From Amycolatopsis arida (GTDB lineage Bacteria; Actinomycetota; Actinomycetes; Mycobacteriales; Pseudonocardiaceae): a DNA stretch of 64,000 nucleotides. Shown in pieces: positions 12,203 through 20,041 of this stretch (position 1 is the stretch's first letter; every line of letters begins with the position of its first letter). A program made the translations under genes and the position numbers. The stretch is from NCBI RefSeq assembly GCF_900115565.1, contig NZ_FOWW01000004.1, positions 62,001 through 126,000 on the forward strand, given 5' to 3'. Below the pieces are notes generated by a model that saw only the letters and a program-made list of their open reading frames with translations, made no database searches and had not been told where the DNA came from.

Positions 12203-12799
12203 GTGGACCGACCCCGGCGGGTGACCTGGGTGCGGCAGCGTGGCCGTGGGTGGGCCGCGGTGTACGGGTTGCGTGACGGTGTCGCGGTGCTGCCGGATCC
12301 GTACGTCTGGTACCGGTACCAGCTGCTCGTCGGCGTGCCGGTCGTGCTGCTCGGAGTCGCGCCGGTAGCGGTGAACTGGACCCGGCTGGGTCTGCCCGGC
12401 AGTGGCTCGACCGGGCTGGTCGTCCTGGTGGCCGCCGTCGCGGTCGAGGCGCTGCTGCTGCGGCTCGCCCGCGGCGCCGCGGAGCTGCGCCGGGTGGCGC
12501 TCGGCTGGGCCCGGCCAGGGCGGCTGGCGCGGCCGCCGGTCTTCGGCATCGTGCCGCTCCGTGCCCGCTGGACCACCGTCGCCGAGATGCGTCGCGGCCT
12601 GGCGATCCGCGGCTTCACCGAGCCGGTGCTGCACGCCGGGGCGGTCCGCGCCATGGAACTCGGCCGGGCGGGATGGATGGTCACCGCCACGCTGCGCACC
12701 GCGGAAGGTGAGATCTACGAGCTGGTCCGCCCTTTCCCCGTGGGGCAGCGGCGGTTCCGGCGCGTCCTGCGGGACAGCCTGGCCGGCACGCCGCACTGA
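12203..12799 (+). CDS. hypothetical two-TM membrane protein
   Basis: 198 residues from the GTG at 12203, which has GGAG at 12194-12197 with a 5-nt spacer. An in-frame ATG at 12137 lies inside the upstream repeat copies and is less likely. A basic N-terminal stretch (RPRRVTWVRQRGRGWAAVYG) precedes two hydrophobic segments near residues 35-58 and 65-85, then a basic cytoplasmic C-terminal domain (ARPPVFGIVPLRARWTTVAEM and FPVGQRRFRRVL). I do not recognise the family. It is convergent with the SGNH hydrolase gene and is probably a species-group-specific inner membrane protein. Confidence 0.6.
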   Translation: MDRPRRVTWVRQRGRGWAAVYGLRDGVAVLPDPYVWYRYQLLVGVPVVLLGVAPVAVNWTRLGLPGSGSTGLVVLVAAVAVEALLLRLARGAAELRRVALGWARPGRLARPPVFGIVPLRARWTTVAEMRRGLAIRGFTEPVLHAGAVRAMELGRAGWMVTATLRTAEGEIYELVRPFPVGQRRFRRVLRDSLAGTPH

Positions 12800-12860
12800 G
12801 GCGGCCCGGCGGTGGCGGTCGGCTGCGTTCAGTGGGTGGGTCGCGTTGTGGGTGACGCCC

Positions 12861-12878
12861 GCTCACCGGGCGGTGAGC
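12861..12878. terminator. hairpin over the SGNH hydrolase stop codon
   Basis: GCTCACC-GGGC-GGTGAGC forms a perfect 7-bp stem covering the end of the minus-strand SGNH gene and lies in the convergent gap. It could serve transcripts from both sides. No T tract. Confidence 0.4.
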
Positions 12879-13771
12879 CGCGTGTCGAGGTGGGCACGGA
12901 CCACCGAGGCCACGCCGGCCATTCCGGCGCGGTAGGGGTGGTACTCCGCGGCCTGGAACAGCGTGCGGTCCTTGCCGTTCACCCACGCCACCCCGGCCGG
13001 CTGGCACGCGTCGTGGCCATTCGAAGGGCCGTAGGTGTCGACATAGGACATTCCGATGCGGGAGGCGGTGGCGGCGGCCAGCGCGGCGTTGAGCGCCTCC
13101 TCCACACTGCTCAGCCAGGCGTAGTCACCCTCGGCGAACGGCAGCACGTCCGGACAGTGCCCCCGCTCCGGCGCGATCCGCGGGTAGCCGACCACCAGCA
13201 CCTCCGCCCGCGGCGCCCGCGCCCGGATCCCGTCCAGCACGGCCGCAACGTTGTCCCGGATCCCGGGCAGCAACGCCGCGATCGCGTCCACCCCGCCCTC
13301 GGTGAAGTGCTCCCGGCACGGCGCCCCGGTCGGGTCCGCGTCGCGCAGGGTCGGGCAGGTGCCGACCAGCCGGCCGAACACCCCGAAGTCGTTGCCGCCG
13401 ATGCCGAGCGTCACCAGGTCGGTGCCCTCCCGCAACGCGTCCAACTGCGGCGCGTTGCGACCCAGCGTCACGTCCTGGGGTCGGAACATGTGCTCGGTCC
13501 GCGCGCCTGCGCAACTGACGTCGGTGAACGACCTCGGGCGCAGCGCCACCGCCAGCATCGACGGGTAGTTGCTGGTCGACCGCATGCAGCCGAACGGGCC
13601 GAGCCGCTGCAACGGGATCAGCGGCCCGGAGGTGTAGGAGTCGCCGAGCGCGACGTAGTGCCGGGGCGTGGCGGCGGCCCCCGCGGCGGCCGCCGGTAGC
13701 GCGAAGGCCATCAGGGTGAGCGCGGTGATGGCGGTGAACAGCGCGGTGAACACGCTGCGGCGGACGAGCAC
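12863..13771 (-). CDS. secreted SGNH/GDSL hydrolase (esterase/lipase)
   Basis: 302 residues from the GTG at 13771, with GAGGG just upstream; the frame is open further upstream but gives no sensible N-terminus. A signal peptide (MLVRRSVFTALFTAITALTLMAFALPAAAAGA) shows export. Block I (VALGDSYTSG) carries the catalytic Ser, block III is IGGNDF, and the C-terminal EYHPYRAG supplies the His. Six Cys in the mature part suggest disulfides, as in Streptomyces scabies-type extracellular esterases. Likely cleaves acyl esters outside the cell. It stands alone, convergent with the membrane protein gene and divergent from the sugar importer. Confidence 0.88.
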   Translation of the reverse strand: MLVRRSVFTALFTAITALTLMAFALPAAAAGAAATPRHYVALGDSYTSGPLIPLQRLGPFGCMRSTSNYPSMLAVALRPRSFTDVSCAGARTEHMFRPQDVTLGRNAPQLDALREGTDLVTLGIGGNDFGVFGRLVGTCPTLRDADPTGAPCREHFTEGGVDAIAALLPGIRDNVAAVLDGIRARAPRAEVLVVGYPRIAPERGHCPDVLPFAEGDYAWLSSVEEALNAALAAATASRIGMSYVDTYGPSNGHDACQPAGVAWVNGKDRTLFQAAEYHPYRAGMAGVASVVRAHLDTRLTAR

Positions 13772-14007
13772 GGGACACCCTCGCGGGCAGGCGGCGGTCA
13801 ACGGCGGCCACCGGCGCCCAGCCCTGGCCTCGCGGGAGCGGTCACCGATGGTTACCGCGGTCGCTCGGCCCTGGACCTCGCGGGCCACGGCGGCGCCTCT
13901 CCTGTTCCTAGCCTCCGACGGGCGCCGGCGGTGTCCTCCGATCGGGCCGACTTCACCCGCTCCTTACGACATTTGGCGCAATCGACAGGCTTTCTGGCCT
14001 TGAGAAG

Positions 14008-14038
14008 CACATTTTCGCACAACTAATACACACTTTTG
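14008..14038 (+). promoter_or_regulatory. phased direct repeat upstream of the sugar-importer promoter
   Basis: CACATTTTCG (14008-14017) and CACACTTTTG (14029-14038) match at 8 of 10 bases and are 21 bp apart, two helical turns. They lie just upstream of the -35 element in an unusually AT-rich stretch. The layout suits binding of a dimeric activator or repressor; the protein is not identified, and no regulator gene is adjacent on this side. Confidence 0.45.
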
Positions 14039-14039
14039 T

Positions 14040-14069
14040 TTGACATGCACTGAAGATCCCTCGTAGGGT
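14040..14069 (+). promoter_or_regulatory. promoter of the sugar ABC operon (leaderless)
   Basis: TTGACA at 14040-14045 and TAGGGT at 14064-14069 are separated by 18 nt. The expected start site is ~14076, one base from the ATG at 14077, so the mRNA should be leaderless. This is the best-matched sigma-70-type promoter in the window. Confidence 0.7.
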
Positions 14070-14076
14070 CCAGCGC

Positions 14077-15591
14077 ATGTCTGTGGCAGGGCTGACCTCA
14101 CAAGGGCACCCGGTGGTGCGGATGCGGGGCGTTCGCAAGCAGTTCCTGGGGGTGGAGGTCCTGCACGGGGTGGACCTCGACCTGCACGCCGGCGAGGTCC
14201 ACGCGTTGGTGGGGGAGAACGGCGCCGGCAAGTCGACGCTGATGAAGGTGCTGGCCGGGGCACACCGCCCGGACGCGGGGACGGTGGAGATCGACGGCGC
14301 CGAGGTGACGTTCGGCTCCCCGCGGGAGGCCCAGCGGGCCGGCATCGCGATCGTGCACCAGGAGTTCACCCTGCTGCCCGACCGGACCGTGGCGGAGAAC
14401 GTCTGTCTCGGCCGGGAGCCGGTGCGCCGCGGCCAGGTCGACCGCGCGCGGATGGAGGCCGACACCGCGGCGCTGCTCGACCGGCTGGGGGAGCGGGGCA
14501 TCTCCCCGCGCGTCCCGGTGCGTCGCCTGCCGGTCGCCCAGCAACAGGTCGTCGAGATCGTGAAAGCGCTATCAACGGACGCGAAGGTACTCGCGATGGA
14601 CGAGCCGACCGCCGCGCTCGCCGACCACGAGGTGGAGCTGCTCTACCGGCTGGTCGGCCGGCTGCGCGAGGCCGGCATCGCCATCCTCTACGTCTCGCAC
14701 CGCCTGCGCGAGGTGTTCGACCTCAGCCAGCGGATCACCGTGCTCAAGGACGGCGCGCTGGTGACGTCGGTGCCCACGGCCGAGCTGACCACCGACGAGC
14801 TGGTCCGGCACATGGTCGGCCGCCCGCTGGCCGCGCTGTTCCCGGAGAGGGCGCGCCCGGAGGAGCTCGGCCCGGTGCGGCTGGCCCTGCGCGGCGCGGG
14901 CAACGCCCGACTGCGCGGCATCGACCTCGAGGTGCACGCCGGCGAGGTCGTCGGCCTCGCCGGGCTGCAGGGCGCCGGTCGGTCGGCCGTGGCCCGCGCG
15001 GTGTGCGGGGTCGACCCGTTCACCGTCGGGACGCTGGAGCTGGACGGCCGGTCGGTGCGGATCCGCTCCCCGCGGGCCGCGGTTCGGCACGGCATCGCCC
15101 ACGTCACCGAGGACCGCAAGGGCACTGGGCTGGCGCTGCGGCAGTCGGTGCGGGACAACGTGCTGCTCGTGCGGCGCGCGGCGTTCGGGCGCAGCAGGGG
15201 CGCGCGGGACGTGCGCGAGCTGCTGCGCTCGGTCGCGGTGGTGGCCCGCGGCGAGGATCAGGAGGTGCGGTTCCTGTCCGGCGGGAACCAGCAGAAGGTC
15301 GTGCTGGCGAAGTGGCTGGCGGTCGAGCCGGCGGTGCTGGTGGTGGACGAGCCGACCCGAGGAATCGACGTCGGCGCGAAGGAGGCGGTCTACGAGTTGC
15401 TCCGCGGTCTCGCCAGGGAGGGCGTGGCGGTGCTGATGATCTCGTCGGACCTGCCGGAGCTGATCGGGATGAGCGACCGGGCGCTGGTCATGCACGACGG
15501 CCGGCTGGCCGGCGAGCTGCCCGCCGGGCCGACCGAGGAGGCCGTGATGCGCCTGGCCACCGGGCACGAGCTGGGCGAGGAGGCGGCGTGA
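14077..15591 (+). CDS. sugar ABC importer ATP-binding protein (RbsA/MglA type)
   Basis: 504 residues with two fused nucleotide-binding domains, as in RbsA/MglA. The first has Walker A GENGAGKST near residue 46 and Walker B LAMDEPTAAL. The second has a degenerate P-loop (GLQGAGRSA), signature LSGGNQQKV and Walker B LVVDEPTRGID; a degenerate second P-loop is normal for this class. It powers import through the two downstream permeases. It starts the operon from a leaderless promoter. Its TGA overlaps a GTG that opens a short in-frame repeat-bearing insert, so coupling to the first permease is interrupted by 278 bp. Confidence 0.93.
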   Translation: MSVAGLTSQGHPVVRMRGVRKQFLGVEVLHGVDLDLHAGEVHALVGENGAGKSTLMKVLAGAHRPDAGTVEIDGAEVTFGSPREAQRAGIAIVHQEFTLLPDRTVAENVCLGREPVRRGQVDRARMEADTAALLDRLGERGISPRVPVRRLPVAQQQVVEIVKALSTDAKVLAMDEPTAALADHEVELLYRLVGRLREAGIAILYVSHRLREVFDLSQRITVLKDGALVTSVPTAELTTDELVRHMVGRPLAALFPERARPEELGPVRLALRGAGNARLRGIDLEVHAGEVVGLAGLQGAGRSAVARAVCGVDPFTVGTLELDGRSVRIRSPRAAVRHGIAHVTEDRKGTGLALRQSVRDNVLLVRRAAFGRSRGARDVRELLRSVAVVARGEDQEVRFLSGGNQQKVVLAKWLAVEPAVLVVDEPTRGIDVGAKEAVYELLRGLAREGVAVLMISSDLPELIGMSDRALVMHDGRLAGELPAGPTEEAVMRLATGHELGEEAA

Positions 15592-15869
15592 CCGCCAAGG
15601 CGAGCGAACCGGGGGACATCGCGATGCGGCGAACGGGACCGGAGGCGCACCCCGGGCCGGCGACAGCGGCCAACCTCCCGACGCGAACGGCCAACCTCCC
15701 GACGGGAGCGGCAAACACGGTGACGCGAGCGGCGAATACGCGGACGGGAGCGGCGAACACGGTGGTGGTCTTCAGTGGGGAGGGGTTCGCGGGCGAGCTC
15801 GTGAGCGCGCCATGCGACGCGGCAGCCCGGCGGGTGTCGCCGAGGAGCGCCGGTGAGGGGGCGGCGTGA
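15582..15869 (+). repeat. 278-bp insert flanked by a 10-bp direct repeat
   Basis: GGCGGCGTGA occurs at 15582-15591, over the ATPase stop, and again at 15860-15869, over the first permease start. The 278-bp offset segment is an open 93-codon frame from GTG 15588 to TGA 15867-15869, overlapping both neighbours by 4 nt or less. Removing one repeat plus the insert would restore a normal ATPase stop/permease start overlap. No transposase or terminal inverted repeats are visible. The frame may be an accident of the repeat composition; I do not call it a gene. Confidence 0.55.
15668..15772 (+). repeat. 21-nt tandem repeat, four full copies and one partial
   Basis: Units start at 15668, 15689, 15710, 15731 and 15752. 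The general unit is GGC(C/A/G)AA followed by a variable middle and ending GACG(C/G)GA(A/G)C; the last copy decays after ~12 nt. In the + frame the units read as heptads such as ANLPTGA and ANTRTGA. The repeat lies inside the 278-bp insert between ATPase and permease genes. Confidence 0.75.
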
Positions 15870-16882
15870 GCACGACCGCGGTGCGGCCGCGGCCGGCCGC
15901 CGCGCCCCGGCCGGAGCGCCGTCCGAAGTGGACGTCGTGGCTGAGCCCCACGGTCGCGGTCTACCTGGCGCTGGTGCTGGTGCTGGTCGCCGGCAGCGTG
16001 GTGGTCGGGGCGCGTGGCGGGGTACTGCTCGACCAGGGGGGCATCCTCAACATCCTCACCCGCGCCACCGCGCTGGGGCTGGTCGCGATCGGCCAGACCA
16101 TGGTGATCCTGGCCGGCAAGCTGGACCTGTCCGTGGCTTACCTGATCGGCCTGTGCTCGCTGGTCGCGGCGGAGACCATGGCCGGCGATCCGGCCCGGAT
16201 CGTGCCCGCGGTGCTGCTGACCCTCGCGGTCGCCGCCGGGGTCGGCCTCGTCAACGGCCTGATCGTCACGCGCCTGAAGGTCAACGCCTTCATCGCGACG
16301 CTGGGCATGGCACTGGTCATCCGCGGTTACCTGGAGAACGGCTACACCGGACCGGCCGGTGACGTGCCCCGCGCCTTCCAGCACCTTGGCTACGACCGGA
16401 TCGGCCCGGTCCCGGTGTCCACCCTGCTGATGCTCGGCCTCGCCGCACTGGCCTGGTGGTACCTGACCCGGGGCCGCGGCGGCTACCACCTCTACGCGGT
16501 CGGCGGCGACGAGGACGTGGCGCGGCTGTCCGGCATCCGTACCGGTCGGGTCGTGGTCACCGCGCACGTGCTGTGCTCGCTCGCGGCCGGGCTGGCCGGC
16601 CTCTTCCTGGCCAGCCGGCTGGGCTCGGGGGCACCGTACGTCGGCGTGGACGCCGGCTACGACCTCGAGTCGATCGCGGCGGTGGTGCTCGGCGGCACGC
16701 TGCTCGCCGGTGGCCGGGGCGGCGTCGTCGGCACGATCGGTGGCGTCCTCATCCTCGCCACGCTCGACACGATCTTCGACGACATCGGGCTGAACTCCTT
16801 CGTCAAGGACGTCGTCCGCGGGGTGGTGCTCATCGTCGCGGTGGCGCTGTACGCCCGGCGGCGGATGCGGAGGGCGGCATGA
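15866..16882 (+). CDS. sugar ABC importer permease 1
   Basis: 338 residues from the GTG at 15866. A basic Pro/Arg-rich N-terminus is followed by about nine to ten hydrophobic segments and the permease-family elements GQTMVILAGKLDLSV and AVVLGGTLLAGGRGGVVGT, which place it in the BPD_transp_2 (RbsC-like) family. It should pair with the second permease, since RbsA-type importers with two different permeases form heterodimeric channels. Its ATGA junction with the next gene implies coupled translation. Confidence 0.92.
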   Translation: MSTTAVRPRPAAAPRPERRPKWTSWLSPTVAVYLALVLVLVAGSVVVGARGGVLLDQGGILNILTRATALGLVAIGQTMVILAGKLDLSVAYLIGLCSLVAAETMAGDPARIVPAVLLTLAVAAGVGLVNGLIVTRLKVNAFIATLGMALVIRGYLENGYTGPAGDVPRAFQHLGYDRIGPVPVSTLLMLGLAALAWWYLTRGRGGYHLYAVGGDEDVARLSGIRTGRVVVTAHVLCSLAAGLAGLFLASRLGSGAPYVGVDAGYDLESIAAVVLGGTLLAGGRGGVVGTIGGVLILATLDTIFDDIGLNSFVKDVVRGVVLIVAVALYARRRMRRAA

Positions 16883-17928
16883 CCGGCGACACCGGAACCA
16901 CGAGCGGAACCACGAACGACACCAGCGCCGGCACCCCGGCCGCGCGCCCGCGTTCCCGGCGGCTCCGGCTGGCGGACGGCACCGGCCCGGTGCTCGCCGT
17001 GCTGGTGGTGCTGCTCGTCGCGCTCGCGTTCGCCGGGCCGGCCTACATTGAGCCCGCCGGCTACCTCGCGCTGCTCAAACGGGCGGCGCCACTGATGATC
17101 CTCGCGATCGGCCAGTACTTCGTGATCGTCAGCGGCGGGTTCGATCTCTCGGTCGGCTCGCTGGTCACCGCGGAGGTGGTGATCGCCGCCCGGCTGATGG
17201 ACGGCGACGAGTCGGCCACGCTGTGGGTGATCCCGTTGCTGCTCGGATTCGGCGCGCTGGTCGGCCTGGTCAACGGGCTGATCACCACGCGGCTGCTGGT
17301 GCCGTCGTTCATCGTGACCCTGGGCATGCTGCTGGTGCTCGACGGCGCGGTGTTCCTGTGGACCGGCGGCTCGCCACGCGGCGCGCTGTCCGACGCGTTC
17401 CGCGAGGTCGGCCGGGGCGGGCTGGAGGTGCCGCTGCTCGGCCAGCTGCCGTGGTCGGTGGTGCTGCTCGCGGTGCTCTGCGTCGCGGCCGTGCTGTTCA
17501 TGCGCGGCGGCACCGGACGCACACTGGTCGCGGTCGGCGACAACCCGGACGTCGTGCGGCTCGGCGGCGGAAACGTCGAGCGGCTGCGCACCCTGGCGTT
17601 CGTCCTGTCCGGACTGTCCGCGGCCGTCGCGGCCATCCTGCTCGGCGGGTTCGCCGGCGTCTCCGCGCAGGTCGGCGACGGCCTGGAGTTCCGGGTCATC
17701 ACCGCGGTCGTGCTCGGCGGCGTGGTGCTCGGTGGCGGCCGCGGCTCGGTGGTCGCGGCGATGGCCGGCGCGCTCACCCTCGAGGCCCTGTTCTCCCTGC
17801 TCAACCTGCTCGGCGTCGCCGGTGGCCTCGAGTCGGCCGTGCAGGGCGGAATCATCATCGCCGCCGTGGCGTACGCGGCGGTGGGACACCGACTCCTTCC
17901 CGGCAACCGAACCAGGAGAAACCGATGA
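16879..17928 (+). CDS. sugar ABC importer permease 2
   Basis: 349 residues from the ATG at 16879, which overlaps the upstream stop by 4 nt (ATGA). A Thr/Ser-rich tail precedes the RbsC-like core, with GQYFVIVSGGFDLSVGSLVTAEV and AVVLGGVVLGGGRGSVVAAMAG as the same signatures seen in permease 1. The two permeases are clearly diverged paralogues, so a heterodimeric membrane channel is likely. The TGA overlaps the ATG of the lipoprotein gene. Confidence 0.92.
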   Translation: MTGDTGTTSGTTNDTSAGTPAARPRSRRLRLADGTGPVLAVLVVLLVALAFAGPAYIEPAGYLALLKRAAPLMILAIGQYFVIVSGGFDLSVGSLVTAEVVIAARLMDGDESATLWVIPLLLGFGALVGLVNGLITTRLLVPSFIVTLGMLLVLDGAVFLWTGGSPRGALSDAFREVGRGGLEVPLLGQLPWSVVLLAVLCVAAVLFMRGGTGRTLVAVGDNPDVVRLGGGNVERLRTLAFVLSGLSAAVAAILLGGFAGVSAQVGDGLEFRVITAVVLGGVVLGGGRGSVVAAMAGALTLEALFSLLNLLGVAGGLESAVQGGIIIAAVAYAAVGHRLLPGNRTRRNR

Positions 17929-19103
17929 CGAGAGCATGGATGGCCGTCCTCGCCGCCGGCGCGCTGGCCCTTCCGGCGTGTTCGAGCGACCTGCCGGCCG
18001 AGGCGGACAAGCCGCCCGCCGACGGCGCCCCGTCCAGCGCCCCCGCGGCGAGCGAGTTCTTCGACCAGGCCGAGTACGACCGCCAGCTCGCGCTGCGCCA
18101 GGCCACCCCCGAGGGGCCGGCGGACAAGCCGTGGGAGCAGGCGCTGCGGCCGGAATGGGTGGACACCGCGCAGTACGAGAAGGACGGTCCACACAAGATC
18201 TGCTTCTCCAACGCCTCCGTGGACAACCCGTGGCGGCAGGTCGGCTGGAAGACCATGCGGGCCGAGGTCGACCTGCACCCGGAGATCGCCGACTTCACCG
18301 CGCTCGACGCCGAGGCCAAGGACGACAAGCAGATCAGCGACATCCAGTCACTGGTGTCCCAGGACTGCGACGCGCTGATCGTCTCGCCGAACACCACGCT
18401 GACGCTCACCCCGGCGGTGGAGCAGGCGTGCGCGTCCGGCATGCCGGTGATCGTGTTCGATCGCGGCGTCAACACCGACTGCCCGGTCACCGTCATCCAC
18501 CCCATCGGCGGCTACGCGTTCGGCGCGACCGCCGCCGAGTTCCTCTCCCGGGAGGTCGGCCAGGGCGGCTCGGTGCTGGGCCTGCGCGTGCTGCCGGGCG
18601 TGGACGTGCTGGAGCACCGCTGGGCCGCGGCCGAGCGGATCTTCTCGGCGAACGGCGTGCGGGTGGTCGGCGCCGAGTTCACCGGCAACGACAGCGCGAA
18701 GGCCAAGAGCATCGTGTCCGACTACCTGCAGCGCGAGGGCAGGATCGACGGGATCTGGATGGACGACGGCACCGCGGCCGTGGCCGTGCTCGAGGCGTTC
18801 GAGGACGCCGGCCTCGAGCCGCCGGCGATCTCCGGCGAGGACCAGCAGCAGTTCCTGGAGAAGTGGAAGGCCGAGGGGCTGACCGCGCTCGCCCCGACCT
18901 ACCCGACCTACCAGTGGCGCACCCCGGTCATCGCGGCGCTGAAGATCCTGAACGGCGAGCGGGTGCCGAAGGAGTGGATCCTGCCGCAGCCGGTGATCGA
19001 CTCGACCAACCTCGACCAGTACCTCACCGCGGGCATGCCGCCGCTGCACTACGGCCTCTGCGGCTGCCAGGACATGCCCGGCTACCCCGAGCGCTGGCGG
19101 TGA
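17925..19103 (+). CDS. sugar-binding lipoprotein of the ABC importer
   Basis: 392 residues from the ATG at 17925, with AGGAGA just upstream and 4-nt overlap with permease 2. A lipoprotein signal peptide ends in LPACSS, with Cys19 the lipidated residue. A ~60-residue linker (FFDQAEYDRQLALRQ) precedes a periplasmic-binding-protein type 1 fold (KICFSNASVDNPWRQVGW, DALIVSPNTTLTLTPAVEQA, MPVIVFDRGV). It captures the substrate outside the membrane. The CGCQD-type Cys-rich end (GLCGCQDMPGY) is unusual for this family. Ligand not deducible beyond a sugar or sugar derivative. Confidence 0.9.
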   Translation: MTRAWMAVLAAGALALPACSSDLPAEADKPPADGAPSSAPAASEFFDQAEYDRQLALRQATPEGPADKPWEQALRPEWVDTAQYEKDGPHKICFSNASVDNPWRQVGWKTMRAEVDLHPEIADFTALDAEAKDDKQISDIQSLVSQDCDALIVSPNTTLTLTPAVEQACASGMPVIVFDRGVNTDCPVTVIHPIGGYAFGATAAEFLSREVGQGGSVLGLRVLPGVDVLEHRWAAAERIFSANGVRVVGAEFTGNDSAKAKSIVSDYLQREGRIDGIWMDDGTAAVAVLEAFEDAGLEPPAISGEDQQQFLEKWKAEGLTALAPTYPTYQWRTPVIAALKILNGERVPKEWILPQPVIDSTNLDQYLTAGMPPLHYGLCGCQDMPGYPERWR

Positions 19104-19972
19104 CGGCCGTGTGGCCGGTCGGGGTGAACACCTGGGTGTGGACCTCGCCGCTGGACGACGCCGCGCTGCGGGAGCGCGCGAAGTGGGCCGCCGAGCAGGG
19201 GTTCGACGTGCTCGAGCTGCCGGTGGAGAACCCGGGTGACTGGGACCCGGCCGCCGCGGCGACCGTGCTGGCCGACCTCGGCCTCACGGCCACCGTGGTG
19301 CTGGTGATGCCACCGGGACGCGAGCTGGTCCAGGCCGACGCCGCGGTGATCGGCGCGACGCGGGACTACCTGCGGCACTGTGTCGACGTCGCGGCCACGG
19401 TCGGCTCGCCGGTGCTCGCCGGGCCGGCGTACGCCTCGGTCGGCCGCACGTGGCGGACGAGCCCGGCGGAGCGGGAGACCTGCCTCGCCGAGCTGCGCGA
19501 GCACCTCGCCCCGGTGGTCGAGTACGCGGGGCGGGCCGGAGTCGTGCTGGGCGTCGAACCGCTCAACCGGTACGAGACCAGCCTGCTCAACACCGTGGCG
19601 CAGACCCTGGAGGCGCTCGACGGTCTCGACGAGCGCGCGTGCGGGGTGGCGCTGGACGTCTACCACCAGAACATCGAGGAGACCGACCCGCCGGCGGCGA
19701 TCCGCGCGGCGGCCGGCCGGATCGCGCACGTGCAGGTGTGCGGCAACGACCGGGGGACGCCGGGGCGGGACTACCTCGACTGGCCGGCCCTGCTGGCCGC
19801 GCTCGACGCCGCCGGTTACCGCGGTCCACTGTGCGTCGAGTCGTTCGCCGCGCACAACCAGAGCATCGCCACCGCCGCGTCGGTGTGGCGCCCGCTGGCG
19901 GAGAGCCAGGACGCGCTCGCCGCGGACGGGCTGGCGTTCCTGCGGGAGGTGATGTCCACCGCACGAGCCTGA
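19100..19972 (+). CDS. sugar phosphate isomerase/epimerase family TIM-barrel protein
   Basis: 290 residues from the GTG at 19100, overlapping the lipoprotein stop by 4 nt. It has the AP_endonuc_2 TIM barrel of D-tagatose/D-psicose 3-epimerases: VEPLNRYET, LDVYHQNIEE, HVQVCGNDRGTPG and CVESF carry the expected metal and substrate residues. It would act in the cytoplasm on the imported compound, either as a ketose epimerase or, since members of this fold also process 3-keto-glycosides, as a 3-keto-sugar enzyme. Position at the end of the importer operon supports a catabolic role. Confidence 0.85.
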   Translation: MTAVWPVGVNTWVWTSPLDDAALRERAKWAAEQGFDVLELPVENPGDWDPAAAATVLADLGLTATVVLVMPPGRELVQADAAVIGATRDYLRHCVDVAATVGSPVLAGPAYASVGRTWRTSPAERETCLAELREHLAPVVEYAGRAGVVLGVEPLNRYETSLLNTVAQTLEALDGLDERACGVALDVYHQNIEETDPPAAIRAAAGRIAHVQVCGNDRGTPGRDYLDWPALLAALDAAGYRGPLCVESFAAHNQSIATAASVWRPLAESQDALAADGLAFLREVMSTARA

Positions 19973-20041
19973 TCCACCTCGACGGCGCCGGCACGCCGGA
20001 GAACCCCGATTTCTCTCTCCGTCCCCACACGTGAGGAATCC

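Noticed and set aside
9218-12796. Minus-strand frame of ~1190 codons opposite valS and the small membrane protein
   Set aside because: Antisense to valS with low-complexity composition and no recognisable motif.
15588-15869. 93-codon frame inside the sugar-importer operon as a real gene
   Set aside because: Product is repeat-derived and of low complexity with no family; its perfect junctions are explained equally well by the 10-bp flanking duplication. Kept as a finding, not as a CDS.
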